A stretch of DNA of 5,284 bases, taken from assembly GCA_023433835.1 (NCBI GenBank), contig JAEYTW010000417.1, forward strand, positions 1-5,284, given 5' to 3'. Every line of letters begins with the position of its first letter. Position 1 is the first letter of the stretch. The translations under genes and the position numbers were made by a program. Below, one piece after another: positions 1 through 5,284 of this stretch. Under the pieces are notes generated by a model. The model saw nothing but the letters and a program-made list of their open reading frames with translations. It did no database searches and was not told the origin of the DNA. Origin of the DNA: Pseudomonadota bacterium. GTDB lineage: Bacteria; Pseudomonadota; Alphaproteobacteria; Ferrovibrionales; Ferrovibrionaceae.

Positions 1-2277
1 GGCCTCGGCCGTGATCAGGCCCGCGGGCAGGTCGCGGCCGAGCCGCCCGCGGATGTCGGCAACCATGTCGGCGGTCTCAGCCAGCAGGATGTCGGGCCGG
101 TCCTCGGTTGCGACGCAGCTCCAACCGGCCAGCAGCGCGGCGATAACGGGCGCATCGGTCGTGGCGACCATGACGCGCAGACCGGCAAGATCGCGATCGG
201 CCACCGGCCCCGGCCGTGGCGCCGCCGGCAGATCGAGCGAGAAGCAGGAGCCTTGGCCGGGAGTCGAGCGCACGGCGATCTCGGTGCCCATCAGCCGGGC
301 GAAGCGCCGGGTGATCGACAGCCCGAGCCCCAGGCCTTCCCTGGCCTGGCCAGGTGCCGGTTCGCCCTGGTGGAAGTCGGTGAAGATCCGTTCGCGATCG
401 GCTGCGGCAATGCCGATGCCGTCGTCCCGAACTTCGAGCCGCAGGCTGGCGCCGCGCCGGCGGCAGCCGACCAGCACGCGGCCCTCGGGCGCATATTTGA
501 TCGCATTGCCGATCAGGTTGGCGACGATCCGGCCGAGCATCGCCGGATCGGCCAGCACGGCATGCCCGGTATTGACCAGGCGCAGCCGCACGCCGCGTTC
601 GGCGGCAAACGGTGCCAGCTCGGCCGCGGTCTCGGCCAGCAGGGCGCGAAGGTCGCAGACCGCGCGCTCCGGCTGCACCACGCCGGCATCGAGCCGGGCG
701 ACATCGAGCATGCCGGCCAGCAGGCGGCGCGTACCGGCCAGGCAGGTCCGCAGCGTAGCCACCAGCTCGCGCTGCGCCGGTTCGCGCAGCCGGCTGTCCA
801 GCGCGGCGACGATCAGCGCCATGGCATGCAGCGGCTGGCGCAGGTCGTGATTGGCGGCGGCGAGGAACAGGGATTTGGTCCGGTCGGCCTGTTCGAGAGC
901 GGCGGTGCGCGCCGCGACCTTGCGTTCCAATGTCTGGTTCAGCAGGCGCAGGTCGGCCGACAGCGCTTCCGCATCGGTGATCGCGGCATGGAGCCTGCCG
1001 CCGAGGATCGTGGCATAGGCAAAGACCAGGACCAGCAGCCCGGCGCCGATCAGCGGCGTCGCGGTGCTGCCCAGCTGTACCGCCGACAGGTCGTGCAATA
1101 CCGCCACGGCAAAGATCAGCACGGCGGTGGCGGCGGCGATCGCGCCGCGCCGGCCGCGGAAGGCGGCGACGGTCACCCCGAAGATGCCGTAGGCGAGGCA
1201 GGCGAGGACCACGGCATGGCTGATGCCGCGCACCGTTTCCCAATAGGGCGACAGCATGTCGGGCGTCATCACCCGGCCGACAGTCAGCACGGCGGGATAG
1301 GCCATCAGCAGCGCGCAGGCGATCAGCACCATGCGCATCGTGATCTCGCGCGGAAACAATGCCTGCAGCACGAACAGGAACAGCGCGGGGCCGAAGGCCG
1401 ACGCAAACAGCATCAGCACCAGATACATGTTCGGGGTGGCGGCGAGCAGATCCGGCGCGAACAGCATCGGCACATCGGACAGGTGGGCGTAGATCACGCT
1501 GATCGACAGGTTGAACGCGGCAAACCAGGCAAAGCCGCGTTCCTGGGGCCGCGTGGCGAACAGCACCAGGAAGAACAGCCCGACGACGATACAGGCGCCG
1601 ACCACGAACAGGTCGCGCGCCACCTGGCGGCCGAACTGCTGGTAGAGCGCGTCGGGCGTGCCGATCGCCGGCTTCCGGGTCGGCCCGCCGGTTAGAACCA
1701 TATGGTTGGAGACCTGCAGCACCAGATCGAGCGGCCCGCCGCTCCAGCGTTCGGGCAGGACGGCGATGCGATCCTGGACGACCCGCTGTTCCAGCGCGAA
1801 GCCGCGCGCCGGCTGGCCGTTGACGATCAGGGGCACGCCATTGGCCCACAGGATCGAGGCGCTGTAGGTGGTCGGCAGGCGGATGGCCAGCGGCGGGTGT
1901 CGGTCGGGCAGTTCGAGACGCAGATGGTAGGTGGCCACCCCGCGCCCGGCCCGCCCGGCGCCATCGTCGGCGCGTGCCTGCCAGGCGGCCGGCAGGTCGA
2001 GCGTGTCGGCCCCCGGCGGGCTGTCGGGGCCGGCAAAGTCTTCTGGCGCCAGCAGGACGTCCCAGTAAAAGCTCCATCCGGCACCGATCGGCCGCACGGG
2101 AACCGCGGCGACGTCCCAGTCGCTGAGGTCGAGCAGCCCGCCGTGGGGCTGGGGATCGGGGGCGGCCGGCCGGTCGGCCATCAGCCATGCCGCCGCGGCA
2201 AACAGCCCCAGCGCCGCCAGGATCTCGGCGGCCGCCGCCAGTCGCGGGCGGAAAATCAGGGATGCCGGTACAGCCAT
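1..2277 (-). CDS. 7TM-DISM sensor histidine kinase with degenerate C-terminal receiver (3' end cut by window edge)
   Basis: Membrane sensor kinase expected to autophosphorylate on histidine and pass the phosphate to a response regulator not seen here. 759 residues are visible with no stop. Order: N-terminal membrane anchor (about 15-33); periplasmic beta-rich domain (about 45-215; WSFYWDVLL, GVATYHLRLELP, ILWANGVPL) resembling the jelly-roll, galactose-binding-like sensor of 7TM-DISM proteins; seven hydrophobic segments (about 222-426); coiled-coil linker (430-468); HisKA with H-box NHDLRQPLHAM, predicted phospho-His477; HATPase with N-box NLIGNAIKYAP (587-597), G1 DDGIGI (618-623), F-box IFTDF and G2 GLGLGLSI (648-655). 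All kinase motifs look intact. From about 699 a receiver-like segment follows that lacks the usual acidic pocket and phospho-Asp. The ATG at 2277 gives a sensible anchor, and the frame is closed upstream by a stop at 2323-2325. No clear Shine-Dalgarno is visible. Divergent from the small secreted protein. Domain calls are from reading motifs; the ligand is unknown. Confidence 0.93.
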   Translation of the reverse strand, partial: MAVPASLIFRPRLAAAAEILAALGLFAAAAWLMADRPAAPDPQPHGGLLDLSDWDVAAVPVRPIGAGWSFYWDVLLAPEDFAGPDSPPGADTLDLPAAWQARADDGAGRAGRGVATYHLRLELPDRHPPLAIRLPTTYSASILWANGVPLIVNGQPARGFALEQRVVQDRIAVLPERWSGGPLDLVLQVSNHMVLTGGPTRKPAIGTPDALYQQFGRQVARDLFVVGACIVVGLFFLVLFATRPQERGFAWFAAFNLSISVIYAHLSDVPMLFAPDLLAATPNMYLVLMLFASAFGPALFLFVLQALFPREITMRMVLIACALLMAYPAVLTVGRVMTPDMLSPYWETVRGISHAVVLACLAYGIFGVTVAAFRGRRGAIAAATAVLIFAVAVLHDLSAVQLGSTATPLIGAGLLVLVFAYATILGGRLHAAITDAEALSADLRLLNQTLERKVAARTAALEQADRTKSLFLAAANHDLRQPLHAMALIVAALDSRLREPAQRELVATLRTCLAGTRRLLAGMLDVARLDAGVVQPERAVCDLRALLAETAAELAPFAAERGVRLRLVNTGHAVLADPAMLGRIVANLIGNAIKYAPEGRVLVGCRRRGASLRLEVRDDGIGIAAADRERIFTDFHQGEPAPGQAREGLGLGLSITRRFARLMGTEIAVRSTPGQGSCFSLDLPAAPRPGPVADRDLAGLRVMVATTDAPVIAALLAGWSCVATEDRPDILLAETADMVADIRGRLGRDLPAGLITAEA

Positions 2278-2292
2278 GTGCCGAGCATAGCG

Positions 2293-2308
2293 CAGATGAC
2301 GACATCTG
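2293..2308. repeat. Inverted repeat CAGATG-N4-CATCTG upstream of the kinase
   Basis: The sequence CAGATGACGACATCTG has perfect 6-base arms around a 4-base centre. It ends 15 bases before the kinase start codon on the minus strand. This position could suit an operator for a repressor or autoregulator, or a small hairpin at the 5' end of the mRNA overlapping the place where a ribosome binding site would be. Palindromes this short also arise by chance, so the functional reading is only a suggestion. Confidence 0.4.
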
Positions 2309-2322
2309 AAATACGGCGTCGC

Positions 2323-2338
2323 CTACCCCTCTACCCCT
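2323..2338. repeat. Tandem 8-mer direct repeat (CTACCCCT x2)
   Basis: Two exact, head-to-tail copies of CTACCCCT (AGGGGTAG on the minus strand) occupy 2323-2338 inside the divergent control region, 46 bases upstream of the kinase start codon. Directly repeated half-sites in this position are typical of binding sites for OmpR-like and other response regulators, although those usually have 10-11 base spacing. The 8-base period here does not match one helical turn, so this may just be a local duplication. Confidence 0.4.
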
Positions 2339-2414
2339 TTGTGGGAGTAATCCCGGTTTGGCCTTGTCCGAGCCCGGGGGCGGCCCTTAAGCCTCGGGGC
2401 ATCGACAACGCCAC

Positions 2415-2419
2415 AAGGA
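2415..2419 (+). promoter_or_regulatory. Shine-Dalgarno that decides the start of the small secreted protein
   Basis: AAGGA at 2415-2419 abuts an ATG at 2420, which is too close for initiation. It lies 9 bases before the ATG at 2429, a normal spacing. This favours the 2429 start and a signal peptide beginning MRRPVLIA. Confidence 0.6.
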
Positions 2420-2428
2420 ATGCTTCCC

Positions 2429-2716
2429 ATGCGCCGTCCCGTCCTGATCGCCGCGGGCCTCCTGGCCGCCGCTGCCATCGCCCTGACCGTCGCCAACGAG
2501 GCGCTGGCCCAGGGCAAATGCGACGCCTCGACCCTGTCGGCCACGCTGCACGACAAGATGAAGGCCGAAGGCATGAACGATTCGGCCATCCGCGACGTGC
2601 TCGGCAACAACGTCAAGCGCCGGGCCCTGCGCGGCCGGGTCGCCAACACCTCGGGTTGCACGACCGACCAGGTAGACAGTGCCCTGAAGCAGCTGGAGAC
2701 CACGACCAAGGGCTGA
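2429..2716 (+). CDS. Small secreted protein of unknown function, two cysteines
   Basis: I do not recognise a family. From the ATG at 2429 the product is 95 residues. It has a classic Sec signal peptide: MRRP, a hydrophobic stretch LIAAGLLAAAAIALTV, then ANEALA with predicted cleavage before Gln28, leaving a mature periplasmic or exported protein of about 68 residues. The mature part is polar and probably helical, with helices around 35-47, 50-61 and 79-89. It has two cysteines, Cys31 close to the new N-terminus and Cys77, which could form a disulfide. Cys31 is not in a lipobox, so it is not a lipoprotein. Support for a real gene comes from the signal peptide, the Shine-Dalgarno, the codon bias, and the strong hairpin after the stop. 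An ATG at 2420 would add three residues. It is divergent from the sensor kinase and could be its target or partner, which is inference only. Confidence 0.82.
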   Translation: MRRPVLIAAGLLAAAAIALTVANEALAQGKCDASTLSATLHDKMKAEGMNDSAIRDVLGNNVKRRALRGRVANTSGCTTDQVDSALKQLETTTKG

Positions 2717-2727
2717 TTGCCCGGCGC

Positions 2728-2754
2728 GGCGGCGCCAGCCCACTTGGCGCCGCC
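2728..2754 (+). terminator. GC-rich hairpin after the small secreted protein
   Basis: GGCGGCGCCA (2728-2737) and TGGCGCCGCC (2745-2754) are perfect 10-base complements around the 7-base loop GCCCACT. The stem can be lengthened by three further pairs past a bulged C. It starts 11 bases after the stop codon of the small gene and ends 50 bases before the kup start. No T-tract follows, so it is not a canonical intrinsic terminator. It may end transcription weakly, protect the 3' end of the small mRNA, or reduce read-through into kup. Confidence 0.55.
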
Positions 2755-2804
2755 CGCGGCTTGGGCCACACTGCGCCCCGCATGGCTTGCGGGGGATGGC
2801 GGGG

Positions 2805-4703
2805 ATGAGTACGACGATGCCGGGGCATGGCGGTCCCCGGCGCACGGCCGTGCTGGCGCTCGGCGCGCTGGGCGTGGTGTTCGGCGACATCGGCACCAGC
2901 CCGCTCTATACCCTGGCCGAATGCTTTCATTCCGCGCATGGGATCGCGGTCAACGAGGCCAACGTCCTCGGCGTGGTCTCGCTGGTGTTCTGGTCGCTGA
3001 TGCTGGTCGTCAGCCTCAAGTACCTCGTCTTCATCATGCGCGCCGACAACCAGGGCGAGGGCGGCATCTTCGCCATGCTGGGTCTCTTGCGCGCCCGCGG
3101 CCGCGCGCTGGGCCGGCGCGAGAATTTCGCGCTGGGGCTGATGGTCGCGGCCGCCGCCGCGCTGCTCTATGCCGACGGGGCGATCACGCCGGCCCTGTCG
3201 GTGATCTCGGCGATCGAGGGGCTCGAGGTTGCGATGCCCGAGGCGCGCGAAGTCGTGGTGCCGCTGACCTGCGCGATCCTGGTCGCCTTCTTCGTCATGC
3301 AGCGTTTCGGCACCGCCCGCATCGGCGCGGTGTTCGGGCCGGTCATGCTGCTGTGGTTCGTGGTGCTGGCCGGCCTCGGCCTGCGCGGCATCGCCGAGGC
3401 CCCCCAGATCCTCGCCGCCGTCAACCCGCTGCACGGCATCGCGGTGATCGAGGAACTGGGCTGGCGCACCTTCCTGCTGCTCGGGTCGGTGCTGCTGGCC
3501 GTCACCGGTGGCGAGGCGCTCTATGCCGACATGGGCCATTTCGGCCGCGGGCCGATCCGGCTCGCCTGGTACGGCGTGGCGCTGATCGGGCTGGTCCTCA
3601 ATTACTTCGGGCAGGGGGCCCTGCTGCTCGATGGCCCCGAACCCGGGCTCAGCCCGTTCTATGCGCTGGTGCCCCACGGCTTCATCGTGCCGATGGTGGT
3701 GCTGGCCACGGCCGCCACCGTCATCGCCTCGCAGGCACTGGTCTCCGGCGCCTTCTCGCTGACCCGCCAGGCCATCCAGCTCGGCTATCTGCCGCCGCTC
3801 AGGATCGTGCAGACCTCCGACCGGGCGCAGGGCCAGATCTACCTGCCGGCGGTGAACTGGCTGCTGATGGCCGCCTGCGTGGTGATGGTGATCGGCTTCG
3901 GGTCGTCGAGCCGGCTGGCCGCCGCTTATGGCTTCGCCGTCGCGGCCACCATGGTGATCACCACGATCGCCTTCTTCTTCGTGCTGACCAAGGTCTGGCA
4001 CTGGCACTGGTCGCGCGCCGTCGCCCTGGTCGGCTTTCTCGTCGTGCTCGACGGGGCCTTCTTCCTGTCGACGATCCCCAAGATCCATGTCGGCGGCTGG
4101 GTGCCGCTGGTCATCGCCATCGGGCTGGGCTGGCTGATGGCGGCCTGGCGCGCCGGCAGCGGCGAACTCAACGAGCGGGCCGAGCGGCTGGACATGCCGA
4201 TCGGGCTGTTTGCCGAAAGCGTCGGGGAACGCAGCGACCTGCACCGCATCGACAAGCCCGCGCTCTATGTCAGCCACCTGCCGCTGCCCGAGGTGGTGCC
4301 GCCGGCGCTGCTGAAGCAGATGCAGCTGACCGATTCGCTCTACATGCCGACGATCATCCTGAGCCTGGTGACCGACGATCGGCCGCGGGTGCCGGAGGCC
4401 GAACGGCTGACCCTGCTGCCCAAGGGCCGCGGCATCCACCAGCTGATCGCCCGGCACGGTTTCATGGAAACCCCCGACCTGAAGGCGCTGGTCGAGGCGG
4501 CGGGCCCCTACGCGCTGTGGCAGGATCCGGGCGAGCTGGTCTTCATCTTCGGCCGCGAGCGGCTGCGCGCGGCGCCCGAGCGTGGCTGGCGCTGGTATCG
4601 CCGGCCGTTCCGCTGGCTGCATGGCCGTGGTCGGCCGGTCGCCGAATATGTCGGCGCCCCGGCCTCGCGCTCGATCGAGCTGGGGATCCAGATCGATTTC
4701 TGA
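2805..4703 (+). CDS. kup: KUP/HAK-family potassium uptake protein (K+/H+ symporter)
   Basis: Inner-membrane transporter that brings K+ into the cell together with H+. From the ATG at 2805 it has 632 residues, close to E. coli Kup (622). About twelve hydrophobic segments span 13-451, followed by a cytosolic C-terminal domain (about 452-632). Family signatures visible in order are GDIGTSPLY (27-35), NQGEGGIFA (82-90), YADGAITPALSV (122-133), TGGEALYADMGHFG (234-247), NYFGQGALL (266-274), and a C-terminal FGRERL followed by the ending SIELGIQIDF. The acidic residues of the signature motifs (Asp28, Glu85, Asp124, Glu237) are present. The middle of the cytosolic domain (about 480-530) reads as divergent from the common Kup pattern. 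The start is uncertain: in-frame TTG 2787, ATG 2796 and ATG 2817 are alternatives. I chose 2805 because the G-rich GGGGGA at 2791-2796 is well spaced from it. It lies downstream of the small secreted protein and the hairpin and is convergent with the LysR gene. No regulatory element specific to potassium was seen. Confidence 0.96.
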   Translation: MSTTMPGHGGPRRTAVLALGALGVVFGDIGTSPLYTLAECFHSAHGIAVNEANVLGVVSLVFWSLMLVVSLKYLVFIMRADNQGEGGIFAMLGLLRARGRALGRRENFALGLMVAAAAALLYADGAITPALSVISAIEGLEVAMPEAREVVVPLTCAILVAFFVMQRFGTARIGAVFGPVMLLWFVVLAGLGLRGIAEAPQILAAVNPLHGIAVIEELGWRTFLLLGSVLLAVTGGEALYADMGHFGRGPIRLAWYGVALIGLVLNYFGQGALLLDGPEPGLSPFYALVPHGFIVPMVVLATAATVIASQALVSGAFSLTRQAIQLGYLPPLRIVQTSDRAQGQIYLPAVNWLLMAACVVMVIGFGSSSRLAAAYGFAVAATMVITTIAFFFVLTKVWHWHWSRAVALVGFLVVLDGAFFLSTIPKIHVGGWVPLVIAIGLGWLMAAWRAGSGELNERAERLDMPIGLFAESVGERSDLHRIDKPALYVSHLPLPEVVPPALLKQMQLTDSLYMPTIILSLVTDDRPRVPEAERLTLLPKGRGIHQLIARHGFMETPDLKALVEAAGPYALWQDPGELVFIFGRERLRAAPERGWRWYRRPFRWLHGRGRPVAEYVGAPASRSIELGIQIDF

Positions 4704-4706
4704 CGG

Positions 4707-5284
4707 TCAGGGCGTCTCCCAGCCCTGCAGCCGCGGCACGATCGTGCGCACCAGCTCGGCGACCAGCGTGACGGCCGGGTCCATGTCGGTGCGGCTGTGC
4801 CGGACGAGATGCAGCGAAACCGGCGCCAGCGCGATCGGCACCGGACGTGACGTCAGCCGCGCCGCGGCGGCGCAGGTCATGACGGCCGACGGAAATGCGG
4901 CCAGCAGATCGGTGTCGCACAACATTTCCAGCGCGTGCAGAAAGCTCGGCGCCACGGCCGCGACCCGTCGATGGCGTCTGATCGAGGCCAGCGCCGCATC
5001 GGCCGAACCCTGCCGGTCGCCGTGGCCGGAGACGACGACATGGGGAAAGGCGAGCCAGCCTTCGAGGTCGAGCGTCCCCGCCGCCGCGGCCGGATGGTCT
5101 TGCCGCATAACCACCGCATAGGAACAGGCACCGAGCCGCTCGGTCCGCAGCGTCGTGCCCGCGGCCGTGGCCACGGTCACCACGAGATCGACCTCGCCGC
5201 GTTTGAGCCGCTCGGCTTCATCGCCGACATGCCAGGGATGGAAGATCAGGTCGATGCCCGGCGCCCGCTTGGCCAGTTCGGCCG
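4707..5284 (-). CDS. LysR-family transcriptional regulator, C-terminal part (5' end beyond window)
   Basis: 191 codons are visible, ending at the TGA at 4707-4709. This is the effector-binding domain of a LysR-type regulator. The segment AELAKRAPGIDLIFHPW followed by AERLKRGEVDLVVT is the usual start of the periplasmic-binding-protein fold. It is followed by VVMRQDHPA, LDLEGWLAFPHVVVS, the VAPSFLHALEML and TDLLAAFPSAV stretches, and RHSRTDMDPAVTLVAELVR near the end. The order of motifs resembles the NodD/NahR-like branch that binds small aromatic or related ligands, but the ligand cannot be read from this. About 110 residues, including the winged helix-turn-helix, lie beyond the right edge. 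It probably regulates a divergent gene further right, the common LysR arrangement. The GTG at 5183 is internal and not the true start, because homologous sequence continues upstream of it to the window end. Confidence 0.92.
   Translation of the reverse strand, partial: AELAKRAPGIDLIFHPWHVGDEAERLKRGEVDLVVTVATAAGTTLRTERLGACSYAVVMRQDHPAAAAGTLDLEGWLAFPHVVVSGHGDRQGSADAALASIRRHRRVAAVAPSFLHALEMLCDTDLLAAFPSAVMTCAAAARLTSRPVPIALAPVSLHLVRHSRTDMDPAVTLVAELVRTIVPRLQGWETP

Larger units (their letters stand above)
2278..2428. promoter_or_regulatory. Divergent intergenic control region
   Basis: These 151 bases separate the start codons of the minus-strand kinase and the plus-strand small secreted protein, so both promoters, or at least both 5' leaders, should lie here. 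It contains a palindrome near the kinase start, a tandem 8-mer repeat in the middle and a Shine-Dalgarno sequence at the right end. I could not identify a convincing -35/-10 pair for either direction. The best plus-strand candidate, TTGTCC (2364-2369) followed 17 bases later by TTAAGC (2387-2392), is a poor match. No riboswitch-like fold was recognised. Confidence 0.6.

Noticed and set aside
253..1695. A 480-codon plus-strand open frame opposite the kinase
   Set aside because: Composition (His, Gln, Gly, Arg) and lack of any domain mark it as an antisense shadow of the kinase in GC-rich DNA.
77..2305. A 742-codon minus-strand open frame with ATG at 2305
   Set aside because: It is Arg/Ala/Gly-rich and has no kinase motifs. 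The frame beginning at 2277 holds the seven membrane segments and the H, N, G1, F and G2 boxes and stays open to the window edge.
2364..2392. Possible promoter TTGTCC - 17 bases - TTAAGC for the small gene
   Set aside because: The spacing is right but both boxes match the consensus poorly, so it is not reported as a feature.
1702..2808. A 368-codon plus-strand open frame overlapping the kinase start, the intergenic region and the small gene
   Set aside because: It spans two well-supported genes in other frames, and its translation has no structure that I recognise.
2613..4622. A 669-codon open frame on the minus strand across kup
   Set aside because: Its translation is a low-complexity series of His, Gln, Asp, Arg and Gly with no domain or hydrophobic pattern. 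It is the antisense shadow of kup, which has full family signatures.
4736..4747. Perfect palindrome GCACGATCGTGC
   Set aside because: It lies inside the LysR coding sequence, and 12-base palindromes of CG and GATC units are expected in such GC-rich DNA. Not listed as an operator.
2717..4771. A 684-codon plus-strand open frame covering kup in another reading frame
   Set aside because: It is rich in Arg, Ala and Gly with no recognisable motif. The other plus-strand frame encodes a complete Kup.

Overview
The window is GC-rich with a strong G/C bias at third codon positions. It looks like ordinary chromosomal DNA of a high-GC proteobacterium, most likely an alphaproteobacterium. That guess rests on base composition and on the style of the histidine kinase (an H-box of the NHDLRQPLHAM type on a 7TM-DISM sensor); it is an inference. 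I see no RNA gene, insertion sequence, CRISPR array, attachment site or phage gene.

Layout from left to right: (1) 1-2277, minus strand: a 7TM-DISM sensor histidine kinase whose C-terminus runs off the left edge. Its kinase motifs are intact, but the receiver-like domain at its C-terminus looks degenerate. (2) 2278-2428: a divergent intergenic region holding a palindrome and a tandem 8-mer repeat on the kinase side and a Shine-Dalgarno sequence on the other. (3) 2429-2716, plus strand: a small secreted protein of unknown function with two cysteines. (4) 2728-2754: a strong GC hairpin without a T-tract. (5) 2805-4703, plus strand: kup, a K+/H+ symporter of the KUP/HAK family. (6) 4707-5284, minus strand: the C-terminal two thirds of a LysR-family regulator, convergent with kup, with 3 bases between the two stop codons.

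Functionally, the kinase probably senses a periplasmic or membrane cue. The small exported protein is divergent from it and shares its upstream region, so it could be a regulated target or an accessory factor, but nothing in the sequence proves this. kup lies downstream of the small gene on the same strand and is separated from it by the hairpin, so it may be partly read through or transcribed on its own. The LysR gene probably belongs to a transcription unit beyond the right edge.

I did not find a convincing new multi-gene system. The points most worth following up are the degenerate receiver on the kinase, the uncharacterised exported protein with its shared divergent control region, and the very tight kup/lysR convergence. 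Several very long open frames in this window are GC-driven shadows of these genes.
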